Shown here in pieces: positions 28,185 to 36,295 of a stretch of 64,000 nt of DNA. This DNA comes from Mycolicibacterium hodleri (GTDB lineage: Bacteria > Actinomycetota > Actinomycetes > Mycobacteriales > Mycobacteriaceae). The position numbers and the translations under genes were made by a program. The stretch covers positions 1-64,000 of the forward strand of contig NZ_JACKTL010000041.1 of the NCBI RefSeq assembly GCF_025822245.1, read 5' to 3'. The notes beneath the pieces are model-generated. The model had not been told where the DNA came from and made no database searches. It saw only the letters and a list, made by a program, of their open reading frames with translations. Numbering within the stretch: position 1 is the stretch's first letter; every line of letters starts with the position of its first letter.

Positions 28185-28338
28185 GCCTACCTCCGTCGGG
28201 CCAGATCGCAGCGGTGAGACGAGTCGTGAAAATCAGCGGAAGCGTAGCACCGCCGTTTACTCTTGGCCGGGCCGTCGCGAAGGCCGTAAGACGTCGACGC
28301 CACGAGGGCGGACGCTCGAATCGACCGGTGATGATGAA

Positions 28339-28388
28339 GTGGCCAGGGCCGGGATCGAACCGGCGACCTTCCGCTTTTCAGGCGGACG
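28339..28388. repeat. attL: 3' half of tRNA-Phe left by integration
   Basis: These 50 bases are identical to 47487-47536, the 3' half of the intact tRNA-Phe gene. Here the sequence continues into unrelated DNA at 28389, so it is not a functional tRNA. The flank corresponds to the host's original tRNA 3' end; it does not encode CCA. In the 28185-28578 stretch that contains it I see otherwise only the diguanylate-cyclase promoter side and the element's left arm. Confidence 0.92.
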
Positions 28389-28578
28389 GGATAGCCACTG
28401 ACCTGCGGTTTATCTGAGTCTATGCGTCGTATGCGCCGCATTGAGCTGCGCTGACGCATTCAGTCTGTCCGGCGAACGGACATAAACCGGACACGGTGCT
28501 TGCACTCCTGACCAGGAGCTTCCGTGCTGCCGCTTGCGTTGTGGGCGGCGTCGAGGCCTCCGGGGAGCAGGCACCCCG

Positions 28579-30117
28579 ATGCCGAGCATCGCATCATCAA
28601 CAACCGGCGCGACACCATCGGCGGGCGGCTCATCGGCACCTGATGGACCGCCATCCGGACGCGGTTCCGCGGGTGCCTCGGTGGACGGGAGGTCGCGAGA
28701 GCCCGAGGCCGCCAGGCCGCAGGGCGGGAGAGCGACAGCGGTCGGCCGTACGTCGACCGAGGCACCCGGCCTCAACCCGGCCTCGGCCGACGGGCTTGTT
28801 ATATGTGCCGAAAATGTCCGCGACTCGGTGGACGACGGGACCGCGACCGGCGAGCTGCGGGCGATCGACGCTTTGGGGCTGCGGTTCCCTACGCCCGAGA
28901 TGGTCACCGAGGCCGCGGCCCTGTTCAAACCGGCGGCACCGTGGGCCTCTGGTCCTGGTCGTCGCGGCGTCGAACCTGAATCCGGACGGTTTCGGATTTC
29001 TATCGGTCCTGGTGTCGTGCGGCTCGGGTGGACCAATCCTGTCCGGGCCGAAAAGACCGCCGAACGGTCGGCCAGCCATCACCAACGGGATGTTGACGAA
29101 GCGAAGTTCCGTGTCAGAAGAGACCTCGAAGGCAACGTCGGGCACGGTGATCGGGCCGTCGGGTCTTCGATCCGACGGAGTCTTACGGGAAGCGACCAGT
29201 CCGGTTCCGGCGGTGTCATCACCGAGTGGTCCCGGAAATCACGGTCTTCGATGTGCCGTACCTTCGCCGAGCTTGATTACAGCCCGCTGGTCGAGTCTGG
29301 CCGTGTCCCGGCGATGGTCACACTCACCTACCCCGGCGACTGGGAAGCCGTCGCTCCAGATGGAGCCAGCGTAAAACGGCATATGGTTTTGTGGCGCAAA
29401 CGCTTTCAACGCGAGTACGGCGAACCGGCCCGCTACATCTGGAAGCTGGAGTTCCAGCGTCGCGGTGCCCCACATATTCACCTGTGGTTGACACCTCCGA
29501 CCTCACCAGGACGATCAGGTCGGGGCTTCGCGCAATGGTTATCCGAGACGTGGGCGCAGATCGTCGACCATCCTGATGCCGAGCAGAAGGCGCGGCACCG
29601 GCTGGCCGGGACTGCCATCGATGTGCGGAACGGGCTGAAGGCCTGCGACCCCAAACGGTTGGCGATCTACTTCACCAAGCACTCGTCGCCGAACCTGCAC
29701 GGCGACAAGGAATATCAGCACATTGTGCCCGAGCTGTGGCGGCAACCCGGACGCGGACCCGGTCGGTTCTGGGGTGTGTACGGACTCAAGAAGGCGATTG
29801 CGGTCGTCGAGGTCGGCCAGGACGCGTACCTGGCCGCTCGGCGGATCGTGCGGCGGTGGTCACGTAGCCAAGCGGTGTACGGCGACTCGGGCAGCCGCTT
29901 CCCCACAGCCGTGGTGCCGCGCACGGCCACAGTGATGGTTCCACGCGTTGACTGTGAGACCGGTGTTGTGGCCTATCGACGGGCTCGACGACGACGACCT
30001 CTCTGCAACCAAGGTGGGCTGGCCGGTGGATACGCACTCGTGAATGACGCTCCAGCGTTCGCCGCCCAGCTTGCGTGCGCGATACACGATTTCGAGAAAC
30101 TAGGTATGTCGTCTTGA
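28579..30117 (+). CDS. AICE replication initiator (HUH rolling-circle Rep)
   Basis: A 512-residue protein with the three motifs of rolling-circle initiators. Motif 1 is PAMVTLTYPGDW near residue 244, motif 2 is the HUH pair PHIHLW (His299, His301) and motif 3 is YFTK (Tyr364, Lys367), where Tyr would form the covalent link to DNA. Such Rep proteins (RepSA-like) replicate excised AICEs. The conserved part begins near residue 205; residues 1-200 are low-complexity. ATG 28579 is the first ATG, TTG 28534 is an alternative, and later starts are possible. It lies beside attL instead of next to xis-int. Confidence 0.85.
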   Translation: MPSIASSTTGATPSAGGSSAPDGPPSGRGSAGASVDGRSREPEAARPQGGRATAVGRTSTEAPGLNPASADGLVICAENVRDSVDDGTATGELRAIDALGLRFPTPEMVTEAAALFKPAAPWASGPGRRGVEPESGRFRISIGPGVVRLGWTNPVRAEKTAERSASHHQRDVDEAKFRVRRDLEGNVGHGDRAVGSSIRRSLTGSDQSGSGGVITEWSRKSRSSMCRTFAELDYSPLVESGRVPAMVTLTYPGDWEAVAPDGASVKRHMVLWRKRFQREYGEPARYIWKLEFQRRGAPHIHLWLTPPTSPGRSGRGFAQWLSETWAQIVDHPDAEQKARHRLAGTAIDVRNGLKACDPKRLAIYFTKHSSPNLHGDKEYQHIVPELWRQPGRGPGRFWGVYGLKKAIAVVEVGQDAYLAARRIVRRWSRSQAVYGDSGSRFPTAVVPRTATVMVPRVDCETGVVAYRRARRRRPLCNQGGLAGGYALVNDAPAFAAQLACAIHDFEKLGMSS

Positions 30118-30183
30118 TCGTGGCCCCGACGTTTCGCCGAATTCGGCCTTAGGCAATATCGACGCGCTGCGCTGGACTCAGCT

Positions 30184-31443
30184 TTACTTGCGCCGTAACC
30201 GTGTTCGGACGGAGTCTCTGAGGTCAGCGGTTTTGTCTCTGGCTGCATCAGTCAAATCGATTGCTCTGGCCTTTGCCGAGTCCGCCAGATCCGTGGCCTT
30301 GTCTTTGGCTACGGTGGCGCCGTTTGACCCGGTCGCCAGCGCTTTATCCACCACCTCGCTCGCGGCCTGGCTCCATCGCTTCGCATCGCTGGTCGCGTCG
30401 CCGGACTCGATGCCGAAGCGGTCGCGAAATGTCACCACATCCGTCGCGATCTCTTTGCTCGACCGAACGGCCGCTGGCGCGTCGCGCGGATTGAGCAACA
30501 CTTTGGAGTTCGCCTTGCGGATCGTCTCATTCATCTGGGTCAGTAGGCGGGCGGTGCTGTTCGAGATGAGGTCCAGCCGCTTTTGACGAGCCTTGGCGAG
30601 GCCCAGACGGTGACTGTCGAGATCCTGGGGCGCGGAGTCGAGCACACGGTCAAGTTCCAGCATGGCCATGCCGTCCTGGAGATGGAAACAGCGCGCTAGC
30701 ACCGCTAGCCACTCACGCACCGCGGGTTCTGCCTCCTTCGTGGCCTTCGCGATCTTGCCCGGGTTGCCTTGCGTCTCCAAGGTCCCGGCGATGCCGTCGA
30801 GCTGACGTATCGCGTACGCCTGAGTTTCCACGAGCACCGAGGCACTTGACTGGATCTTTGACCAAGTGATCTCCGAGACGCGCCCGACCTGGTTACGGAC
30901 AGTCAGTGCTTCCTCGATAAGGAGGTCGACGGCGATGATCTTGGCGAGAACCGCATCTTTCTGATTGCGCAGGATGTTGTCGACCTTCGCGTTGATCTCC
31001 TGGAGATACTCAACGATCTGATCCATCTGCTGCTGCATTGCCTGCTGCTGCATCATCGCCGACAGCGCGGACAGCGCCATGGGTCCGCTAAGTAATGCCG
31101 TCGGCGCCTGCGCGATCTGAAGCCACTGCTTGACCTCACCAGGCTTCCCGATCATCGCGTGACTAACGCCCGGGGTTTTGGTCGCCATCAGGCCGTACTG
31201 CTTTACGGCCTGGGCAGACTCCGCGGTCAGCTTGACCCAGCGGCCCGAGTTTGCGGCAACGTCCGAGCCGACTCGCACTGCCGTCCCACTGGTACCGGCG
31301 AATGACGAGAGACGGCGGACATCCAGCTCCTTCGAGGGAGCCGTGCTGAGGCCTTGGTCGAGTAGGAAGCGCTCGACATCGGCTGAGTCACCGATCACGG
31401 CCAAACCGTCGCCGTCGGTGACCAGTTCGATCTGGTTACTCAT
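30184..31443 (-). CDS. Large coiled-coil protein of unknown function (cargo)
   Basis: A 419-residue protein I do not recognise by name. After an N-terminal globular part (1-110), residues about 115-135 form a hydrophobic stretch (APTALLSGPMALSALSAMM), followed by Met/Gln-rich coiled coil (QQQAMQQQMDQIVEYLQEINAKV is its core) and long helices to 370. The last 45 residues are amphipathic 11-residue-like repeats (KATDLADSAKARAIDLTDAARDK). ATG 31443 is used; the longer frame to 31638 overlaps the divergent promoter region. The helical build and setting suggest a membrane-active or scaffold protein, perhaps defence-related, which is inference. Confidence 0.6.
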   Translation of the reverse strand: MSNQIELVTDGDGLAVIGDSADVERFLLDQGLSTAPSKELDVRRLSSFAGTSGTAVRVGSDVAANSGRWVKLTAESAQAVKQYGLMATKTPGVSHAMIGKPGEVKQWLQIAQAPTALLSGPMALSALSAMMQQQAMQQQMDQIVEYLQEINAKVDNILRNQKDAVLAKIIAVDLLIEEALTVRNQVGRVSEITWSKIQSSASVLVETQAYAIRQLDGIAGTLETQGNPGKIAKATKEAEPAVREWLAVLARCFHLQDGMAMLELDRVLDSAPQDLDSHRLGLAKARQKRLDLISNSTARLLTQMNETIRKANSKVLLNPRDAPAAVRSSKEIATDVVTFRDRFGIESGDATSDAKRWSQAASEVVDKALATGSNGATVAKDKATDLADSAKARAIDLTDAARDKTADLRDSVRTRLRRK

Positions 31444-31661
31444 CTTTCTCCGCTGAGTGGAGCCAATGGGTGGTCTTAGGTTTGCCTCGCCGCCACACGG
31501 TACCCGTGGGCGCCGACACCACTGGGGCAATTGAGATTGCCTGCGGCATCGGTGCACGGCGTTCCGGATCGACGGTGTCCATACGACCAGCACGGCGCTA
31601 TGCGAACTCTGATCGGTTGGGGCGTAGCTGTACTGCAAGTCCGGACCTTAGGGTTCCGAAC

Positions 31662-32030
31662 ATGGCTGCTTCTCCACCACAATTCCGTTCACCGGCACGA
31701 CGGCCACCAGCCTGGCAACGCTGGGTGCTCAACGCGCTGCACAACTTTGACCTATACACGATCGACGACTGGGCGGTGCTCATGAAGAGCCACCTCGAAC
31801 GATCCGGCGGCGCCACCCCAATGCAGACTGCTCGCTATACCGTCGACGCACTGCACTACGTGCAGAGCCTCAGGCGTGCAACCGGAATCCTTGCCGCGCA
31901 GGGGAACCCGGCGGCTCGCTACCAGCTGGCCGATGCCGCTCTCGACCTAAGGTCCGCTCTCGACAGGCTTCATGAAGCACGCGACGAGCTGCTGAAAGCC
32001 GCTGGCTCCGACCGCGTTACTTACGATTAA
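31662..32030 (+). CDS. Small hypothetical cargo protein
   Basis: A 122-residue mostly helical protein, divergent from the coiled-coil gene. It begins MAASPPQFRSPARRPPAWQRW and contains two Leu-rich amphipathic helices (TVDALHYVQSLRRATGIL and ALDLRSALDRLHEARDELL). No family is recognised. ATG 31662 is the first start after the divergent promoter region. The 31444-31661 gap contains no other gene that I can support. Confidence 0.5.
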   Translation: MAASPPQFRSPARRPPAWQRWVLNALHNFDLYTIDDWAVLMKSHLERSGGATPMQTARYTVDALHYVQSLRRATGILAAQGNPAARYQLADAALDLRSALDRLHEARDELLKAAGSDRVTYD

Positions 32031-32164
32031 CGGTGGGCAACTGTCCGTGTGACGAAGCAGATTCGCGCCATGTTGACCTGCCCGTTGAACGAGAACGGCA
32101 AAGCGAGTCGTCGTTGATGCCGGGTGCGGCACCAGTTCACATACGGCCCGACGTTTACCCTATT

Positions 32165-32182
32165 TTCGTAACTTTCGTAACT
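32165..32182. repeat. Tandem 9-bp repeat in promoter region
   Basis: TTCGTAACT occurs twice in direct succession, 74-91 bases before the HTH-gene start. It directly precedes a TANNNT element (TACACT, 32187-32192). A protein binding site over the -35 region is likely; the HTH protein itself is a candidate. Confidence 0.55.
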
Positions 32183-32194
32183 CCGCTACACTTG

Positions 32195-32240
32195 GTCGCG
32201 TTCTTGCGGTGGGATTAGTCGCGTTCCTGCGGTGGGATTA
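32195..32240. repeat. Tandem 23-bp direct repeat in leader
   Basis: Two adjacent 23-base copies, beginning GTCGCGTTC and ending GCGGTGGGATTA, differ at one position (T/C). The second copy runs directly into the AAGGAAG ribosome binding site of the HTH gene at 32256. It lies downstream of the presumed start of transcription, so it could be an operator or an RNA-level element. Confidence 0.65.
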
Positions 32241-32255
32241 AAGGAAGTGAGACCC

Positions 32256-32759
32256 ATGAGCAGCGCGTCCGCGGACATTCTTAACCCGATTCCGGCCGAC
32301 GCCAATGGGCTTGCCGATGTCCTCAGCTTCATCGAGGCGCACGAGGCCCGTCACGGGACCTCTCCTGAGCCTGCCTTCTTCCTGTCCGGAGCGAGCGAAC
32401 ACGACCGCGTCGAACTGACCGAACAGCTTCACGAGGTCCTCAAACGTGCCGCCCACGCACTCAGCCACGGCCAGTCGATCAGCATCCTGACCCGCGACCA
32501 GGAAATCTCCACCCAGCAGGCCGCCGAGATCCTCGGCCTGAGCCGCCCCACGGTGGTTCGCCTTATCGATGACGGCGAGTTAGACGCCCACGTGCCCGGC
32601 ACGGTCCGACGCAAGCTGCGGCTTGCCGATGTCCTCGCCTACCGCGAGGAGCTTCACGCCCGGCGCAACCGATTCATCGCCGAGAGCTCGGAGGAGTTCG
32701 CGGACGCCGACGCCGACGAGGTCGCTGAATCACTCGCCGAACCGAAACGTAAGCGTTGA
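32256..32759 (+). CDS. Excisionase/antitoxin-type HTH protein
   Basis: A 167-residue protein with an HTH_17-like DNA-binding domain at about 88-137 (ISTQQAAEILGLSRPTVVRLIDDGEL, then VRRKLRLADVLAY). The N-terminal helical part (1-80) resembles antitoxins that are normally followed by a PIN-domain toxin. No PIN gene follows here: 32760-33126 has no supported reading frame. It may be an orphan antitoxin, a solitary repressor or an additional element regulator. Start ATG 32256 has a good AAGGAAG Shine-Dalgarno eight bases upstream. Confidence 0.75.
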   Translation: MSSASADILNPIPADANGLADVLSFIEAHEARHGTSPEPAFFLSGASEHDRVELTEQLHEVLKRAAHALSHGQSISILTRDQEISTQQAAEILGLSRPTVVRLIDDGELDAHVPGTVRRKLRLADVLAYREELHARRNRFIAESSEEFADADADEVAESLAEPKRKR

Positions 32760-32841
32760 CCGTCAGCGGCGTCTGAAAGACTCGCCCACGTGTATAGCGG
32801 CGCGCAGGACCTCGCTCTGACAAGTTCCTAGAGGCCGAGGT

Positions 32842-32868
32842 TCGGGTGTTCAGTTTCTGAACACCCGA
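32842..32868. repeat. Perfect 12-bp inverted repeat with 3-base loop
   Basis: Arms TCGGGTGTTCAG and CTGAACACCCGA surround TTT. It lies 83 bases after the HTH gene and would form a strong hairpin, so it may end that transcript, although no T-run follows. The rest of 32760-33126 holds no supported gene; its right end carries the AbiE-like promoter. Confidence 0.65.
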
Positions 32869-33077
32869 GGTCGGATCTACCGACATCCATGCACGGCAAA
32901 CGATGTCACAGCTTCCACGGCATCACGTTGCCAGCGCAGGCTTATGCAACTGAACTGTTCGGGTTAAGAGTCGGTTCCGGTGGCAACGGAATACCGTCAT
33001 ACCGCGAACACGCGCGAAGTTCACTCAGCCTGCATGCCGTATGACATGGGCAGATTCACCTCGTTCGGGTAAATCCC

Positions 33078-33107
33078 TTGTTCCGCAACCATCGGAACAG
33101 GTATGTT
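33078..33107 (+). promoter_or_regulatory. Promoter with embedded operator for the AbiE-like pair
   Basis: A -35-like TTGTTC (33078-33083) and a -10-like TATGTT (33102-33107) are 18 bases apart. Between them lies an inverted repeat with perfect 7-bp arms TGTTCCG and CGGAACA (33079-33099). A further GAACA half-site follows at 33112-33116. This is the layout of an autorepressed promoter, and AbiEi antitoxins are known to bind inverted repeats in their own promoters. Confidence 0.6.
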
Positions 33108-33126
33108 TTCCGAACAGGAGATACTC

Positions 33127-34215
33127 ATGACTGAACCAATCACTGCACCGCCGGGCACGGAGGCGGAGATCTTGACCGAGTGCACCGAACTACTCCGCGA
33201 TCGTCTACCTGACGACTGGCGAGTCGACATTCAGAGACCTCCGATGGACGCCGCCATAGACGCGATCCTGGCACTCACCGCGCCCTCGGGTGAGCAGGTT
33301 CGATTCCTCGTAGAGGCGAAGAGGCTACTCGTCGGCCGCGACATTCCCAGGGTCTCGGAACAGTTGCAGTGGGCAGCAGATCGCGAGCTCATCGACACCA
33401 AGACCATGGTCATGTCCCGATACCTCGCGCCCCCAGTTCGCGAGCGGCTGTCGCAGGGGAACATGTCGTTCATCGACGCCACCGGCAACATCTTGATCCA
33501 GTCGTCACGTCCCGCGCTATTCGTTCGCGACCGAGGCGCCGATAAAGATCCATGGCGAAGCCCAGGCCGGCCGCGCGGATCGCTGGCAGGTGAGCCCGCC
33601 GCTCGTGTAGTCCGGACACTCATCGCAAAGCGGGGGCCCTGGTCGGCACGTGATCTCATCGGCGCGTCCGGCGCATCCACCGGCGCAACGTACCGGGTGT
33701 TGGAGTTCCTTCAAGAAGAGGGGCTGGTGCAGAAGATGGGAACGGACTACGTCCTGAAGGGCTGGCCAACCCTCCTACGCCGATGGAGTCGTGACTACAG
33801 CTTCTTCCGCACCAACCGCACATCGAGCTACATCGAGCCTCGCGGCCTAGAAGCGCTGCAGAGCAAAGCTGCCAACTCTCAGTACTCGCAGTACGCAATA
33901 ACCGGAACGATCGCGGCGGCCCAGTGGGCGCCTTACGCTCCCGCCCGCGCGGCGATGGTCTACGTCGATGATGCGGCGCGCGCAGCAAAGGAATGGGGCC
34001 TACGGCCAGCGGATAAGGGCGCAAATGTGATTCTCGCCGAACCTAAGTACGACGTCGTGTTCACCGGAACCGGTACCAATCGCGACGGTGCGGTCATTGT
34101 CGCGATTGAACAGGCGGCAGTAGACCTACTCACGGGTCCGGGCCGAAACCCCTCCGAGGGAGAGGAACTCATCTCATGGATGGAGCGCAACGAAAGTGAT
34201 TGGCGCCGTGGATGA
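33127..34215 (+). CDS. AbiEi-like antitoxin of a type IV toxin-antitoxin pair
   Basis: A 362-residue protein with a nuclease-like N-terminal part (about 20-130, containing VRFLVEAKRLL and FIDATGNILI), a winged helix (about 155-205, VRTLIAKRGPWSARDLIG and TYRVLEFLQEEGLV) and an alpha/beta C-terminal domain. This matches proteins annotated as AbiEi-family antitoxins. ATG 33127 is chosen because AGGAG sits six bases before it; the upstream ATG 33103 lies inside the -10 element. It overlaps the nucleotidyltransferase gene by 20 bases. Confidence 0.72.
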   Translation: MTEPITAPPGTEAEILTECTELLRDRLPDDWRVDIQRPPMDAAIDAILALTAPSGEQVRFLVEAKRLLVGRDIPRVSEQLQWAADRELIDTKTMVMSRYLAPPVRERLSQGNMSFIDATGNILIQSSRPALFVRDRGADKDPWRSPGRPRGSLAGEPAARVVRTLIAKRGPWSARDLIGASGASTGATYRVLEFLQEEGLVQKMGTDYVLKGWPTLLRRWSRDYSFFRTNRTSSYIEPRGLEALQSKAANSQYSQYAITGTIAAAQWAPYAPARAAMVYVDDAARAAKEWGLRPADKGANVILAEPKYDVVFTGTGTNRDGAVIVAIEQAAVDLLTGPGRNPSEGEELISWMERNESDWRRG

Positions 34216-35047
34216 TTTACTCATCAAAGCCCGTTCAGCCCTGCTGGACGCCCTCGAAGCCCTGACGGAACAACACGATTCGATCGTCGTGGTCGGCGCG
34301 CAGGCCATCTATCTGCACAGTGGTCAGGCGGATGTTGCGATAGCCGAGGCAACGAAGGACAGCGATCTGGCAGTGGACCCGCGGGAACTCCCCGACGACC
34401 CATTGCTTGAGAACGCGATGAAACGAGCAGGCTTTTATCCCAATGTGAACGGCCAGCCTGGCGCGTGGGTGAACCCCGCAGGCATCCCGGTTGATTTGAT
34501 GGTTCCTGATGCGTTGTCGCAAGGCGGTAGGTCTCACCGCGGCGCCCGAATCCCACCCCACTCCAACCAAGCAACAAGGCGGACTGTCGGCTTGGAAGCC
34601 GCCGTGGTCGACAATGAGCTCCGCACGATATCTGCGCTCGACCCTGACGACACAAGGACTTTCGAAGCACAAGTTGCCGGTCCAGCAGCTCTCCTGATTG
34701 CGAAAGTCCACAAAATCCACGAACGGCGTGACCAACCCGACCGCCTCAACGATAAGGACGCTCACGACGTCTACCGCTTGCTCGTGGCAACGACCGACAT
34801 GGCTGCGCTCGGCTCAAGCTTTCAGCGCCTACTGTTCGACCCGGTCTCCAAGAGGGTGACCGAGCGGGCTCTCGATTGGCTGCTCGTTCTTTTCGCTGAC
34901 GGCCCCGATGCACTCGGCTCGGTCATGGCAGGTCGCGCCGAGGAAGGGATCGGGGACCCCGACCTGGTGGCAGCCTCCGTTGCCGCGATCGCCGCTGACG
35001 TGCTCGCAGCCGTTGCAGACGTATCCGGCGGTGGATCGTCGGCCTAA
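34196..35047 (+). CDS. AbiEii-like nucleotidyltransferase (putative toxin)
   Basis: A 283-residue protein of the nucleotidyltransferase fold. The family pattern is seen in IVVVGAQAIYLHSG, the acidic pair in TKDSDLAVDP and a third acidic residue in IPVDLMVPD. AbiEii toxins of type IV systems transfer nucleotides, for example to tRNA ends, and cause growth arrest during phage infection. Start GTG 34196 overlaps the upstream gene; a GTG four codons later is possible. The C-terminus is Ala-rich and helical. The toxin role is inferred from the partner gene. Confidence 0.72.
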   Translation: MIGAVDDLLIKARSALLDALEALTEQHDSIVVVGAQAIYLHSGQADVAIAEATKDSDLAVDPRELPDDPLLENAMKRAGFYPNVNGQPGAWVNPAGIPVDLMVPDALSQGGRSHRGARIPPHSNQATRRTVGLEAAVVDNELRTISALDPDDTRTFEAQVAGPAALLIAKVHKIHERRDQPDRLNDKDAHDVYRLLVATTDMAALGSSFQRLLFDPVSKRVTERALDWLLVLFADGPDALGSVMAGRAEEGIGDPDLVAASVAAIAADVLAAVADVSGGGSSA

Positions 35048-35098
35048 CCGGTTGGCGTCTCAACCGGGCTCAGTTGACAAGCAGGAGGATCACACTCG

Positions 35099-35767
35099 AT
35101 GACGTGGCTGTCAGCCGCTCTACCGTACGTCGGCGGGGGCGTTCTTGGCGCCGCGGTGATGTTTGGGCTGACCTGGGTTCGTGAACGGCGACGCACCCTC
35201 GACGCTTACCGCGCTCCACAGCGGCAAGCTATCGGCGATATCGTCGCCGCGACGCACGAGCTCATGCTGCGCGAGCTCGAATCGCGGACCGCCCAGACCG
35301 AGATGATCCAACACATTCGCCAGGGCGCACTTCCCACCGGGCAGCTCGTAGGGCAGCTTTGGGCCACCGCCGCAGCGCTCGGTCGAGCGACTCTCGACGC
35401 CGAACGGGCGCTCCAGATTGGAAGATTGACCATTGTCGACGCGCCGTGTTGGGAAGCGATGGGCGCCGCCTACGTCGCGCTCAACAAGCTGCGTCGCGCC
35501 ATGGCTGCGAGGGTTGACGCGCCCGATATGCAAAGCCCTGACGAGATAGCCCGCTACGTCGAGGACATCAGGGTGCTCGCGAATGAATACAACGAAGGCG
35601 TCCTGGCGCTGGTAATCGCCGCAGCTGACCGACTATCGCCAGCGGAGACCATGCACAACCGCCGACTACGACGCGCCGCCCGGCGCCGGTTGGGCGAGCG
35701 CTTCGGTAGTGCAACTGGTGAACTGCAGTCCACAGACGAACCGCAGCAGCCGCAAGACACCGAATGA
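35099..35767 (+). CDS. Membrane-anchored hypothetical protein
   Basis: A 222-residue protein with one N-terminal membrane helix (about 9-26, YVGGGVLGAAVMFGLTW) followed by a positive cluster RERRR, so the remainder should be cytoplasmic. That part is helical (40-180) and ends in a polar Glu/Gln-rich tail. A strong AGGAGG lies ten bases upstream. It sits between the AbiE-like pair and the TIR operon, 147 bases before the latter. No family is recognised; a role as an extra member of the TIR module is possible. Confidence 0.6.
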   Translation: MTWLSAALPYVGGGVLGAAVMFGLTWVRERRRTLDAYRAPQRQAIGDIVAATHELMLRELESRTAQTEMIQHIRQGALPTGQLVGQLWATAAALGRATLDAERALQIGRLTIVDAPCWEAMGAAYVALNKLRRAMAARVDAPDMQSPDEIARYVEDIRVLANEYNEGVLALVIAAADRLSPAETMHNRRLRRAARRRLGERFGSATGELQSTDEPQQPQDTE

Positions 35768-35914
35768 GCAGACGTTCGCGTCGAACTGCGCAACCCATGG
35801 TCCGCCGGGACGGGCCGCGAAACGCGACCGCAACTTGTCGGGGGCCTCTGGCAGTGTCATTCGGTAAGCCGGCCGCGATGCCCGGGACGACTTCCAACCC
35901 AAGGAGAGCGCAGC

Positions 35915-36295
35915 GTGGTGCAACGAGCCTTCATCAGCTTCGACTACGACAACGACGCACGGTTGAAGGACCTGCTTATCGGCCAGTCGAAGAATCCCGA
36001 CTCACCGTTCGAGGTGCACGACTGGTCGATCAAGACGGCCTCGCCGACCTGGCGTGACGAGGCTCGGCGCCGCATCCGTGCGAGCGGGTTGGTGATCGTC
36101 CTATGTGGCAAGTCCACCCATCTTGCGACTGGTGTTGGCGTAGAGCTCGGCATCGCCCAGGAGGAGGGCGTGGACTACTTCCTCCTCGCTGGATACAAGG
36201 AAGGGTCGACCCGCCCGACGACGGCGAGGGCGACCGACAAGATATACGACTGGACCTGGGAGAACCTCAAGAAGCTGGTGAGCGGCGGGCGATGA
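35915..36295 (+). CDS. TIR-like (MTH538/DUF1863, ThsB-type) protein
   Basis: A 126-residue single-domain protein with a flavodoxin-like TIR fold. It opens with RAFISFDYDND (residues 4-14), typical of MTH538/ThsB proteins, then has the SASP-like helix WRDEARRRIRASGLVIVLCGKST and VGVELGIAQ, where Glu77 is the best candidate for the catalytic Glu. ThsB proteins of Thoeris defence make a cyclic ADP-ribose isomer signal after phage infection. Start GTG 35915 (or 35918) follows an AAGGAG. It overlaps the membrane-protein gene (ATGA), so the effector may be that protein; no ThsA is present. Confidence 0.8.
   Translation: MVQRAFISFDYDNDARLKDLLIGQSKNPDSPFEVHDWSIKTASPTWRDEARRRIRASGLVIVLCGKSTHLATGVGVELGIAQEEGVDYFLLAGYKEGSTRPTTARATDKIYDWTWENLKKLVSGGR

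Noticed and set aside
28339..28388. A second tRNA-Phe gene
   Set aside because: Only the 3' half is present; the following bases cannot form the D-arm or acceptor stem, so it is the attL remnant.
32760..33126. A PIN-domain toxin expected after the HTH gene
   Set aside because: No frame of suitable length or with the acidic PIN motifs is present.
35764..36057. A possible 97-residue gene starting in an ATGA overlap with the gene ending at 35767
   Set aside because: The product is Arg-rich and patternless, and most of it overlaps the well-supported TIR gene in another frame.
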